This document shows, one piece after another, positions 26,101-34,212 of a DNA stretch of 34,959 nucleotides. Location: NCBI GenBank assembly GCA_024642205.1, contig JAHEBQ010000068.1:1-34959 (forward strand). Direction: 5' to 3'. A program made the position numbers and the translations under genes. The stretch comes from Planctomycetaceae bacterium. GTDB taxonomy: Bacteria; Planctomycetota; Planctomycetia; Pirellulales; Pirellulaceae. Positions within the stretch are counted from its first letter, which is position 1; each line of letters begins with the position of its first letter. Below the pieces are notes generated by a model. It saw nothing but the letters and a program-made list of their open reading frames with translations, was not told where the DNA came from and did not search any database.

Positions 26101-27477
26101 TTGGTCCGATTGTGGCGCCGAGTCGTTATAACCTTGCATCGCCCAAATCCAGTTGTCCAGACCGTATTGAAAATTGCTGACGCCCCCGTGTGTATCTCCA
26201 ATTCCCCAACCCGTAAACAAGATTCTCGTTTCGTCAGCGACATCATCGCCGTTCGTGTCTTTGAGAAATTTTGTCTGATTCCCGTCTTGAACGATGATGC
26301 CACCGTGGTGAAACGTCATCGCCGTGGGAATACTCAGGTGCTCGGCAAACACTGTGAATTTGTCAGCCTTCCCGTCTCCCGATGTGTCTTCGAGAATTCG
26401 AATGCGGTCGCGGCCCTTTCCCGGAGGTTGTAGTTCATTTGGATAGTCGTAGGTTTCTGCGATCCATAACCGGCCACGCTCGTCCCAGTTCATGCAGATC
26501 GGTTTGCCACCGATGTCAGGCTCCGAAGCAAACAGCTCAACATGGAAGCCTTCGGGAACGACAAAATGCTTGATGGACTCATCCGATTCGAGCGGTTTCT
26601 GCATTTTTGAGTTTGCGTCACCCTGTGTACCCCATTTTTCACCGGGCGTGTAATTCGGAATCTTGTTTCCGACTTCCACAAACTCAAACGGCTCGATGTC
26701 GGTTCTTTTTGCCGTCATGTTGGGAACGGGAAATGCCTGGTCCTGCAAATAATCAGGTACCGTCTCGAGATCTTTACCGGCCGCCCAGCGGATACCCCGC
26801 TCGATCAGGTTTTGAAAACCTGGATTTCGCCAGGTTCGATGATCATGCCCCCAAGCCGTATAAAAGACACGACCTTTTCCCTGGGTTCGAATCCAGGTCC
26901 AAGGCTCACGCCCGTCCCGGTCAACACGGTACGACAGCACGGTGCGGTCTTTTTCATTGTGCATGTGATGGACGTAGGTTTCATCCCAACTCTCAAACCC
27001 GCCAAATCCCCGCATCAATGGGTGATCGGTTTGTGCAATTTCCGTCCGAAAAACGCCAGTTCCATGACGTTGAAACTGTGCTCCCATCAGATCGACGATC
27101 TCTTTGGAATTGCGAAAGCAATACGTTGCACAGTGAATCGGAACAAATCCACCACCCCCTGCGACATATTCCAGCAGCGCTTTTTCCTGAGGCGGATCGA
27201 TCGAATCGATATTGGCATACAAAACCAGCGCTTCGTACTTCTCAAGATTTTCGGAATTCAAATCCTGCATATTTTCCGTGTATGTCAGTTTGATGCCCGC
27301 GGCGGACATTGCAGGTTCGAGCAAAATGAACCGAGCACGGGGTTCGTGATGACCGCGGTCACCTAGAAACAGGACATTCAGGTCTTGAGCAGCCAAGTGC
27401 GCTGCCGCCGCCCAACATGCAACGGTAAAAAGCGCGCTTGAAAGCAAGCGTGAATGAAAAGTGTAAATCCGAATCAT
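23107..27477 (-). CDS. Secreted ThuA / PVC-type dehydrogenase / HEAT / haem-binding protein
   Basis: This 1456-residue exported protein is typical of planctomycetes. It has a signal peptide (ending near LAAQ, residue 31), a ThuA-like domain (about 33-240; NVLFLGDRGHHEPRARF, GFVPIHCATYCFRN), a PVC-type membrane-bound dehydrogenase beta-propeller (about 303-680; VPEGFHVELFASEPDIGGKP, DERGRLWIAETYDYPNELQP), a HEAT-repeat-like helical region (about 700-1080), and a cytochrome-c-like haem domain with C-x-x-C-H at about 1146-1150 (CANCHKHNGEG). A short C-terminal beta-rich domain closes the protein. The combination suggests periplasmic oxidation of a carbohydrate coupled to electron transfer through haem. 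The start is ATG 27477. It stands alone, converging with the dikinase gene. Confidence 0.92.
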   Translation of the reverse strand: MIRIYTFHSRLLSSALFTVACWAAAAHLAAQDLNVLFLGDRGHHEPRARFILLEPAMSAAGIKLTYTENMQDLNSENLEKYEALVLYANIDSIDPPQEKALLEYVAGGGGFVPIHCATYCFRNSKEIVDLMGAQFQRHGTGVFRTEIAQTDHPLMRGFGGFESWDETYVHHMHNEKDRTVLSYRVDRDGREPWTWIRTQGKGRVFYTAWGHDHRTWRNPGFQNLIERGIRWAAGKDLETVPDYLQDQAFPVPNMTAKRTDIEPFEFVEVGNKIPNYTPGEKWGTQGDANSKMQKPLESDESIKHFVVPEGFHVELFASEPDIGGKPICMNWDERGRLWIAETYDYPNELQPPGKGRDRIRILEDTSGDGKADKFTVFAEHLSIPTAMTFHHGGIIVQDGNQTKFLKDTNGDDVADETRILFTGWGIGDTHGGVSNFQYGLDNWIWAMQGYNDSAPQSDQPLGQRFRQGFFRFRPDGSNLEFLRSTNNNTWGLGISEEGIVFGSTANGNPSVYMPIPNRYYEQVRGWTPSLVLGSIADSSRFEPITEKIRQVDWHGGYTAGAGHAIYTARQYPREYWNRTAFVNGPTGHLVGTFVLSEEGSDFKSTSPFNLIASDDEWTAPIMAEVGPDGNVWVIDWYNFIVQHNPTPRGFKTGKGNAYESDLRDKKHGRIYRVVYGDKEHLPWNNLANASPEELVQALSHPTMLWRKHAQRLLVERGNPDVSESLIKLLNNQKTDEIGLNVGAIHAIWTLHGLGLLNGTNQPALVALRGALSHPSRGVRRNAIQAMPSSTDSTQTVLTQNLINDDDAQVRLAALLALCDLPAVEQTGQALVAMWKKQVHYQDRWMPDAFIAAASANDASFLRAVARIESADEQTIKIVEIVSEHYARGGTHEALAALIAAQVEGNPELVNAVVSGLAKGWPKDKPQPLSENLEYNLKLLMDKLEPVNRGSLVKLAQGWGSKEFGEYARKVSEDLLERVDDEDLDVDQRLTAAREFVLFRSSDDGTVDELLNRINPQVETTFGAGVVEALGLSESKHVGQRIANQIRSMTPKVRAAAISVLLRRPGSTDALLELIENGQLLLSELSLEQKQSLNNHPDSKIRARSTAILKRGGALPNADRQKVLEEMLPVALLNGNPAAGKVIFKEQCANCHKHNGEGAEIGPDLTGMAVHPKQELLTHIIDPSRDVEGNYRRYTVTTNDGLLINGLLASESKTAIELYDEKGKKQVILREDIDELAGSTKSIMPEGFEKQISKKNMTDLLEFLTQRGKFVPVSLRKLATISSAAQMFAGNGDAEKLIFSDWSPKEFKGVPFQFIDPEGGSIANAIELFGPLGSISRKMPKSVEFPCNGEFKAIHMLGGVGGWAFPFSNDQTVSMVVRIKYADGETEDHQLLNGQHFADYIGRADVPKSEFAFAVRNQQLRYLAIYPKRTERLESVQLIKGPDKTAPVTMAITLETR

Positions 27478-28302
27478 GGAAGAATCCTGAATACTTGACT
27501 CGATCGAACCGACTTCCCATCTTTATACTTGCTGGAACATTTATCGGGAAGGTAAACGGCAGTATTCCAGGCTGGGCGACCAACTGAATCCTGGATTCGC
27601 GATCGAGGGCTCGATTTTTCCCCAGCCGAAGCAAGCTCAACCGTCCCGCTCGCCAAACAGGAAGCAGACGCTCTGTCCCGGACAAGCCTGAGCGGTGCGG
27701 GATGAGGATGTTCAAGGACTGGGGGTGCCCTGATCGACGGTCCCTTGAAACAGCCCTGCCCTTACGACCAGCCATCGCAATTGCCGGCGAAGACCATCCG
27801 GTTAAGCCGCCCGGTCATTGGCCAGGTGAAGCGTGGACCAAACATTGATTCTCAGCCGGTTAACTCCGGAGGCTGTCAATTCCGGTCGTTCTGATCCCAC
27901 GCAAGTACATTGTCCGATCGCCTTGCAGCTGGAACAAGGTGGTTGCATAACCCGAGGCACACAACCGGGTTAAGCAAGTAGCTCACAGCGTCTTTTCAAT
28001 TGAATCTGATTTACTCGGAACGCTGATTCCGTTCCAGCTTGAGGGACCTGGTCCGCCCAATCGCGGGCCAACACGTATTCAACACCGTTGCTGTCGTACA
28101 AACGCTTTCGAACCGTGCTGACGTGTAGAAGTTCCATTGTCCGCTTGTGCATATTACTCGATGGCAATTTCTGCTAGTCCCGGAGTATCTTCGCAAAAAA
28201 CCTGACTAGCCGCGCTTTATCCGCATTCACTTCCCCAGCGGCATGGATTGTGCGAACGCCAACCGGCTCGTTTGTTTGTCACGTTGTTTTAGGAGTGGGA
28301 TT
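27478..28302. other. 825-base intergenic region between divergent genes
   Basis: No convincing gene is seen. It should hold promoters for the ThuA gene (minus) and the LEPR-XLL gene (plus). A minus-strand frame of 65 codons (27970-28167) has no recognisable motif. GCTAGTC (28173-28179) and GACTAGC (28204-28210) form a perfect 7-base inverted repeat with a 24-base spacer, about 93 bases before the LEPR-XLL start; it could be an operator or hairpin. AGGAG at 28291-28295 is the ribosome binding site of the LEPR-XLL gene. Confidence 0.4.
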
Positions 28303-29706
28303 ATGTCCAAACGGAAATTGAGAGGATTTGATTTTGAGCGATTGGAAGATCGTCGTTTGCTGGCAGCAGACTGTTGTGTCGAGGTAATTCAGTGTTGCAA
28401 TATGTTACCCGCAGAAACTTGCATGGAGACAACCATGCACGCTGAAGACGGGATGCTGGAAAGCGGATTCGAAGAGCTGGATGGTGTCGATGTCGAAACC
28501 CCAAATGAGACCGAAATTGGAAGCGCAGCATTGTCTGACGACTCGGTCGAACAATCGACGGACGAGGCGGCACAAGTGCCGGTCGTCGATCCCGCTGCCT
28601 CCGATGAGCTTCTTTCGACAACGATTGAAACGGAAGTGGCCAAAGCGTCGGAGTTCGATACTCAAATCGCGGAAGACGAAGCAACGTCGGAACACGAAAC
28701 CGACGTTAAGTCCCAAACGGAGGCAGGTGCATTGGCGGACGCTGACGTTGAAAGCCAGAATTTGTTTGTGTCCGAGCTTCGCGACCCGGTGACGGGAACA
28801 TCCGGCTATTTCGGTGAGATCGATGAGGTTTCACCCGCAAGGACGATGGCCTTTACACCGACTGAATCAGGAACCGTCAATGTGGTTATTGCATCGTCGT
28901 TTGGTGATTCGGAGACCCGATTCGAGGTTGTCAATTCCAACGGTGAGTTGATTGCCGAAACGATGACGGAAGACCTGAACGGTTTTCAACGGCTGACGTT
29001 CGATGTTGTTGAAAACGAAACGTATGAAATGACGGTTTCGTCGGATGAATCTGGAGAAGGCTACTTCATGCTCACCGTTGACTTCAACTCGGTCGTGGAG
29101 TCCCCCCCGGTCGATCTTCATGTTGACCAAATCGGTGAATTGGCGACGCTGCTGGAACTTCAGGATGGAGCGGTATCCGTGCAGGGTGAATTGGAAACGG
29201 CAGAGGATTGTGATGCGTTTCGATTCGTCGCCTCCGCCGATGGCGAAATGGTCTTGAGTATGGAAGCCACCAGCGAAGATCACAAATCCAACGCTATCGT
29301 TTCGGTTTTCGATCCGCTGGGCGATCTCGTCGTCTCCGGTTTAACGAATGAGGAAGTCACCATTCGGTTTGACGCGGCTTCAGGCGTTGAATACCAGGTC
29401 CTGGTCGATTCACAAAACGACGTGCCCAATAGTTTTGCGATTGACGGGACATTGTTGGCCACTGAGACCGAAAAAGCCGATCCGGTGGATGATCTTGTGC
29501 CAGTCGTTGAAGCCGTTCTGGCGGACGAAAGCGAAGCGGTCACCGAGGACGAATTGGCCGGTTGCGAAGTTGACATTGAAGCCACTGAAAATGGACTCGT
29601 GGACGAGGTCTTTGCAGAACTGGGCGACGACCTCCTGGCAGAAAACGACACGGTTCAAAGTCGTTTTGGCGGACATCGTCGTGGGCATTGGCAACGCCGG
29701 ACCTAA
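28303..29706 (+). CDS. LEPR-XLL domain-containing acidic surface protein
   Basis: The 467-residue protein begins KRKLRGFDFERLEDRRLLAA, the LEPR-XLL N-terminal motif that marks exported, often very large planctomycete proteins. Right after it comes a cysteine-rich stretch (ADCCVEVIQCCNMLPAETC). Residues about 40-165 are very acidic and of low complexity. Two beta-rich blocks follow (about 175-270 and 285-395; for example PARTMAFTPTESGTVNVVIA and CDAFRFVASADGEMVLSME) that resemble bacterial pre-peptidase C-terminal (PPC) domains, and an acidic tail ends in basic RFGGHRRGHWQRRT. It has no enzymatic motif and is probably a cell-surface or matrix protein. ATG 28303 is chosen because of AGGAG 8 bases upstream; a longer frame from 28243 has no such site. 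Confidence 0.88.
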   Translation: MSKRKLRGFDFERLEDRRLLAADCCVEVIQCCNMLPAETCMETTMHAEDGMLESGFEELDGVDVETPNETEIGSAALSDDSVEQSTDEAAQVPVVDPAASDELLSTTIETEVAKASEFDTQIAEDEATSEHETDVKSQTEAGALADADVESQNLFVSELRDPVTGTSGYFGEIDEVSPARTMAFTPTESGTVNVVIASSFGDSETRFEVVNSNGELIAETMTEDLNGFQRLTFDVVENETYEMTVSSDESGEGYFMLTVDFNSVVESPPVDLHVDQIGELATLLELQDGAVSVQGELETAEDCDAFRFVASADGEMVLSMEATSEDHKSNAIVSVFDPLGDLVVSGLTNEEVTIRFDAASGVEYQVLVDSQNDVPNSFAIDGTLLATETEKADPVDDLVPVVEAVLADESEAVTEDELAGCEVDIEATENGLVDEVFAELGDDLLAENDTVQSRFGGHRRGHWQRRT

Positions 29707-30099
29707 ATTGGATGCCGTGAAATTCAGCTGACCGTAGAGCTGGGTTTCAATTACAACGGATGCAAGTGTACTGACCAGTGGGAGGACAAGGATGTGCTCC
29801 GCTGTCGGTCCCGCAAGGTTATGCCTGGTTTGTTTTGGATGCCACGGCGGGAAAATCATCCCGGACAATCGACAATCCGTTGGCGGACTAGTCACCGAAC
29901 CTGCGATGGGTCGCAGTTTTGGCCTCAAATCGGGTTCCAATGACAACTCCGTGGGGCTGAGAAAACTGTGAGGAGCTGCATTGATGGTCTGTAAAATGGC
30001 GTTTTTACTGCTTTTTCCCTGTAAATTCGGTCCTGCGGCAGATTCTTGATTCAAGTAAAGTACGCGGCCGATTTTTGGCGACGGCGGACTTTTATTTGA
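29707..30099. other. Intergenic region, nothing recognised
   Basis: About 390 bases between two plus-strand genes. Short fragments of plus-strand reading (for example near 29800-29960) are open for about 50 codons but match nothing I know. No hairpin with a T tract was found. The long minus-strand frame that crosses this stretch also runs antisense into the LEPR-XLL gene and looks like a shadow. Confidence 0.4.
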
Positions 30100-32121
30100 G
30101 TGTATTCATCGCGGTTGTGCGAATTGAACTCTTCCAATTCAAAACCAGAAAAACTCGTCCTGGTCGTTCACGGAGTCGGAGACCCGATGCCCGGAGAGAC
30201 TCTCAGCCTGTTTGCGCGATCCCTGGCAGAATCCGACCAGCCCCTGCTGGAAACGCAACAGGTGACTTGGCTGAGTGAAAAAGCCCAGGATACCGGACAC
30301 GTTCAGACTTTTCCGGCTCACCAGCGCCGTATCGATGACAGCCGGCAGTCGATCGAATTGTGTGAAGTGTTTTGGGGGGACTTGTCGAGGGTGCGCCGCG
30401 GCTGGATTGGTGTGGTCCAGGGGCTGTTTCAGATTCTGTTCGGAATCCGGTATGCAGCTTACGTGGCCGCCGATCAACCGGGCCGGGCAGCTCTCTGGCT
30501 CAAGCGGCTCGGTTTGATCAGTTCGCGAATTCTGCATGGACCGGTTTTGGCGGTCACTTTTTTTCTCGCGTTATTGATGTTCGCCGTTTGCGGAACCCAG
30601 TTGCTGTGGCCATCGTCTTACAAGGCCGCGATCTGGACCCAGATTGTGCTGTCCGGATGCGCAATGGTCGCGATGGGTGCCTCCTGCATTGGCGGGAGAA
30701 TTACCCACAGCCGAGTCGTCGAACGATTCTGGTTCTGGGTCCACATTACCGCGATGTTTATCGCCGGCTTGATGTTCCTGAAAGCCATCTGGATGGACAG
30801 TCACTATCCGGAGCTCTCCCATGCCTGTCCGATTCATCCCGGATTGCTGTGGTACTGTCGCGTATTGTTGGTTTTGCTGGGGTTGTTGTGGTTCATCGAA
30901 ATTCAGGTCCTGATCGCGATGGCAGCGTGTTGGTTCTGTGGATTGACTCATCCCAAAGCCCACCGACCAGCGCTGCATGTCGCATTTTTGTTGCCTGCTT
31001 TTGCAGTGGGGGTCTGGGGACAAGCCCTCCCGATGATCTGGATTTCGGCCAAAGAGGGAATCGGAACGCTAACGGAGTTACCGGAATTTGCTGCAGTCTT
31101 TGATGATGCAATTCCGTTTCTGGGAGTCCAGCTCTTGATGATGGTTGTGATCATGACGGCAGCATCCGTGGTATTTGTCCGGTATTTCAGTTGGCGAAAG
31201 CAGGCAACCGTCGATCATTTTGAGGCCGGTCGACGTGCGCCGCGTTTGATTGTCAACGGATCCTTGCAAATCGTGTTGGCCATTTGCACGGGGATTGGTG
31301 TGGTAATGGTAAGTACCTTGTGTGTCCTTCAAATGTTCGGTTTGGCCTATACGGAGTTCTGGTTTGGCCGGTTAATGGTGGAAGTCAACAAATACGCGGT
31401 TGGTGTGATCGTTCCGATGAGTGGCCTGCTGGTTCTTTTGTTGCCGAGGCTGCGTCCCGGGTTTGACATGCTGCTCGATGTTTTGAACCACTTTTACTTT
31501 CGACCAACCTATGTACAGGACGCTTTGGACGATGATGACGAGTTTGATATCGCCGAAACGACGTTTGAAAACGGGGCTTTGTTTTTTTCCCGTCGGGATC
31601 GACTGCATCTGCGGCTCAAACGAGTGCTTTCACATTATCGGGATCAATACCATCATTTCCCGGAGCTGATTATCGTCAGTCACAGTCAGGGAACAATGGT
31701 CGCGATCGAATCCCTCAATAACGAAGATCTTGCCTGGCTGAACAATTGCTTCAAATCGGTGACGTTGGTAACGATGGGTTCGCCATTTCAACATTTGTAT
31801 CAGCATTATTTCAAGCATTGTTATCCCGCACTCGATCAGCCGTTTTGGTCATCGTTGCGTCGCCGGATCGATTGCTGGGTTAACATCTGCCGAATCGATG
31901 ATTTCGTCGGACATCGATTGGAATTTCCAGAAATCAGAACGCTGTCAAACACGGCGACTGACATGGAGGCGGAGGGTGCATTTTACTCGCCGACGTTTTA
32001 TTCAAACCATGCAGTCGGACCTCGGGGACATACATGTTATTGGTCGGACCGCGAGGTGCTGGAGATCTTGCGACGACATTTGTTCCGACAGGAACACCAG
32101 GAGATTCGTCATTCGGCCTAG
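30100..32121 (+). CDS. Polytopic membrane protein with split alpha/beta-hydrolase fold
   Basis: The 673-residue protein begins with a first hydrolase strand and oxyanion-like loop (KLVLVVHGVGDPMPGETLSL, about residues 17-36). About 300 residues with eight or nine membrane helices follow (roughly 145-465), and only then the nucleophile elbow ELIIVSHSQGTMVAIES with S529. Acid and histidine candidates come later (CRIDDFVGHRL near 605, GPRGHTCYW near 645). The order suggests a serine hydrolase whose fold is interrupted by a membrane domain, perhaps a lipase or thioesterase acting at the membrane. No family name is certain. The start is uncertain: GTG 30100 is used, and TTG codons at 30115 and 30124 are alternatives. 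It converges with fabA (94 bases between the stops). Confidence 0.7.
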   Translation: MYSSRLCELNSSNSKPEKLVLVVHGVGDPMPGETLSLFARSLAESDQPLLETQQVTWLSEKAQDTGHVQTFPAHQRRIDDSRQSIELCEVFWGDLSRVRRGWIGVVQGLFQILFGIRYAAYVAADQPGRAALWLKRLGLISSRILHGPVLAVTFFLALLMFAVCGTQLLWPSSYKAAIWTQIVLSGCAMVAMGASCIGGRITHSRVVERFWFWVHITAMFIAGLMFLKAIWMDSHYPELSHACPIHPGLLWYCRVLLVLLGLLWFIEIQVLIAMAACWFCGLTHPKAHRPALHVAFLLPAFAVGVWGQALPMIWISAKEGIGTLTELPEFAAVFDDAIPFLGVQLLMMVVIMTAASVVFVRYFSWRKQATVDHFEAGRRAPRLIVNGSLQIVLAICTGIGVVMVSTLCVLQMFGLAYTEFWFGRLMVEVNKYAVGVIVPMSGLLVLLLPRLRPGFDMLLDVLNHFYFRPTYVQDALDDDDEFDIAETTFENGALFFSRRDRLHLRLKRVLSHYRDQYHHFPELIIVSHSQGTMVAIESLNNEDLAWLNNCFKSVTLVTMGSPFQHLYQHYFKHCYPALDQPFWSSLRRRIDCWVNICRIDDFVGHRLEFPEIRTLSNTATDMEAEGAFYSPTFYSNHAVGPRGHTCYWSDREVLEILRRHLFRQEHQEIRHSA

Positions 32122-32215
32122 GTTGTTATCACAACCGGTCGCATCTGCCAGCAAATGTCCGTTTCCATGAAACTCCCCGGGACGAACAACCATGGCTCAG
32201 GACGGGAAGTGACCG

Positions 32216-32737
32216 CTAAGTGATCATTTGACTGGGCGTGAACAAGCCCACTTTGATGTCGTTCGCAGTGTAAATGACTTTGCCGTCCACCGTGACCGTC
32301 CCATCGGCGATCGCCATTATCAGTTTGCGTTCGATCAATCGCTTAATGTCAATCTTGTAGGTGACCAATTTTGCGGTCGGCATGATCTGGCCAGTAAACT
32401 TTACTTGTCCACATCCCAGAGCCCGCCCCTTGCCGGGATTGCCCTTCCAGCCGAGAAAAAATCCAACCAACTGCCACAAAGCGTCGAGCCCAAGACAGCC
32501 AGGCATTACCGGGTCTCCCGGAAAATGACAGGCAAAAAACCAGAGGTCAGGCGAAATGTCAAGCTCGGCCCTGATCTCTCCCTTGTCGGCAACGCCTCCC
32601 TTGGCCGAAATATGAGTTATCCGATCCAGCATCAACATCTCGTTGATGGGAAGCTGGGCGTTGCCGGGGCCAAACAGATTTCCATTGCCACAGTCAACCA
32701 ACTCGTTTTTGTCGTAACTGCTTTTTGGCTCAAACAT
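32216..32737 (-). CDS. fabA: 3-hydroxydecanoyl-ACP dehydratase/isomerase FabA
   Basis: The 173-residue protein is FabA: it dehydrates 3-hydroxydecanoyl-ACP and isomerises trans-2 to cis-3-decenoyl-ACP, the branch point of anaerobic unsaturated fatty acid synthesis. The length equals E. coli FabA (172) and the match is obvious along the whole chain: PDLWFFACHFPGDPVMPGCL with active-site H71, GLDALWQLVGFFLGW with D85, GKGRALGCGQVKFTGQ, and YTANDIKVGLF at the end. FabZ lacks this pattern, so it is not FabZ. A partner fabB is not in the window. It stands alone on the minus strand between the membrane hydrolase and the ATPase operon; its start is ATG 32737 with no clear ribosome binding site. Confidence 0.95.
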   Translation of the reverse strand: MFEPKSSYDKNELVDCGNGNLFGPGNAQLPINEMLMLDRITHISAKGGVADKGEIRAELDISPDLWFFACHFPGDPVMPGCLGLDALWQLVGFFLGWKGNPGKGRALGCGQVKFTGQIMPTAKLVTYKIDIKRLIERKLIMAIADGTVTVDGKVIYTANDIKVGLFTPSQMIT

Positions 32738-32990
32738 TAAGGATCTTGATCGTTGGGTTCAACTTTGATTACGAGTCAACAACCACCAACATTACAACTA
32801 TGGGAAAGAAAACAAGGGTGCCTGCGACGAGTCGACTTCCGGGCGGCGGTTGGTCGCAAACGCCAGATGTGCTCATGCCGTGTCAAGTGAGGGGCAATGA
32901 ATGGTAGTATAAAACAGCTCATTCTGGTTTTTTAAACCTCACCAGATGTTGGCCAGGAGAATACCGGATTGCGCGACAGAATTCCCGCTT

Positions 32991-33590
32991 TCACGTAATT
33001 GTCTTTTGGGTTTCAAACCAATTGTAAAGTGTCATCAGTGATTCACGAATGTTTCCATGGTTATTATCGAATATGGCTGCCAGCAGATTTTTCTGAATTA
33101 CCAGATCTGGAGCAAGCTCGCAGGTAAGTCGCTGCAAGGTTTCGAGCGTTGGCAGCATCTGTAGAAGTACCGGAATGCCGCCAATTGGCTGATGGGTTGT
33201 AATCAACAATCCTGTCCGTTGGTCGCGCACGTGTTTCACCAGCAGTCGGCGGTGTAACCAGGGCAGTTTTTCGAAACCATCGATCACGAGCAATGGGATT
33301 CTTGTAGGGGACCGGGTGGGTGTCAATGTTTCACTGGATTCAAATTGTCTTGGGCCGCGGACAGTGAAACGACGAATTGGATGGAAATTGTCGCGCAGAA
33401 TGGGTTCCAGGGCATACGTTAATGTCGTTTTTCCTGATCCGTGTTGCCCGACGATCTGACACACGAAACCGCAATCGTGAAACGCATCAACAATCGATTC
33501 CAGACGATTCCCGTTGTTGAAAAGGAAGGGCAACGCTCCAGGCCGTGTAAACCGGGTTGCAAACGGATTGTGCTGGACAGTGATTGGCAT
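32991..33590 (-). CDS. Small P-loop (AAA-like) ATPase
   Basis: The 199-residue protein has a Walker A loop GQHGSGKT (G48 to T55) and a Walker B strand IPLLVIDGFEKL (about residues 98-109), followed by GLLITTHQPIGG, which fits sensor-1 position. The C-terminal part is helical (NNHGNIRESLMTLYNWFE) and ends shortly after the core, so it is a minimal ATPase resembling the AAA/ExeA-type. ATG 33590 is chosen because GGAAGG lies 6 bases upstream; the earlier ATG at 33620 overlaps the preceding gene. It is the last gene of a three-gene set with two proteins of unknown function, 19 bases after the middle gene, and its partner or target is unknown. Confidence 0.78.
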   Translation of the reverse strand: MPITVQHNPFATRFTRPGALPFLFNNGNRLESIVDAFHDCGFVCQIVGQHGSGKTTLTYALEPILRDNFHPIRRFTVRGPRQFESSETLTPTRSPTRIPLLVIDGFEKLPWLHRRLLVKHVRDQRTGLLITTHQPIGGIPVLLQMLPTLETLQRLTCELAPDLVIQKNLLAAIFDNNHGNIRESLMTLYNWFETQKTIT

Positions 33591-33609
33591 GAATATCCTT
33601 CCGCCTGAC

Positions 33610-34212
33610 TCAGAAGGCACCGGAACCAGACGCTTTATCGGTTGAGTCGAATTCTTGATCTTCCGGATCCGGGTCAGAATCGATTAGATCCTGGTACGCT
33701 TCGTTGAATGCGGCCTGGCTGAATGGTCGAACATTCCCAAGCTGGAAATATTCGTCCTGGGTGAACTGTCTGCCATCGGGCAAGAACAGTCGAACACGGA
33801 CACACCACCGAATTTTGAGGATCTGCCCCTCGTAGGAAAGCGGACTGGCAGGCAGTACGGTGCCAATCCGTTGTGGCTGTTTGAACGTGTCGCCGGTCAA
33901 CGCCTGTTTTTGTCGTCGCTCAAAAAAATGAACGCCGATATCTGTATCGCCTTTTCCTTCGGTCAACCAGATCACCGATGTCTCGATCGCGTGGATGACG
34001 TGCTCGGGTTCAAGTCCTACGACAAACTCGCATTTCAGGAAATCACCTGGTTGAAATTCATTGACATCACCTTCGAACCCGATCCGGATCGACGGGTCGA
34101 TCAATGTGTCTTCGGTCGAGTTTCGAGTTGGGCGGGAGGGTACAGTGAAACCGTAAAATTCCGACTTAGCCTGGGCCAGCTCTTCGCCTGTCCGGTTACC
34201 ACGATTTTCCAT
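33610..34212 (-). CDS. Hypothetical soluble protein, partner of upstream membrane protein
   Basis: The protein is up to 200 residues, with a predicted beta-sandwich-like central part (IRIGFEGDVNEFQPGDFLKC, HAIETSVIWLTEGKGDTDIG, LKIRWCVRVRLFLPDGRQF) and an acidic disordered tail (DLIDSDPDPEDQEFDSTDK). The style of its strands (xPGDxLxCEFxV, VExSVxWxTEGKG) resembles the arrestin-like parts of the preceding protein, but I cannot name the family. The start is unsure: ATG 34212 would overlap the upstream gene by 112 bases, while TTG 34104 overlaps only its stop and would give about 164 residues, losing no conserved-looking strand. Confidence 0.6.
   Translation of the reverse strand: MENRGNRTGEELAQAKSEFYGFTVPSRPTRNSTEDTLIDPSIRIGFEGDVNEFQPGDFLKCEFVVGLEPEHVIHAIETSVIWLTEGKGDTDIGVHFFERRQKQALTGDTFKQPQRIGTVLPASPLSYEGQILKIRWCVRVRLFLPDGRQFTQDEYFQLGNVRPFSQAAFNEAYQDLIDSDPDPEDQEFDSTDKASGSGAF

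Noticed and set aside
27970..28167. Minus-strand frame of 65 codons in the gap before the LEPR-XLL gene
   Set aside because: No motif, no ribosome binding site and no supporting neighbour; it could be a small gene but I cannot support it.
29410..30054. Minus-strand frame of 214 codons
   Set aside because: Much of it is antisense to the acidic LEPR-XLL gene, and its composition looks like a mirrored shadow.
32216..32737. Annotation as FabZ
   Set aside because: Length, PGDPVMPGCLGLDALWQLVG context and the C-terminus match FabA throughout.
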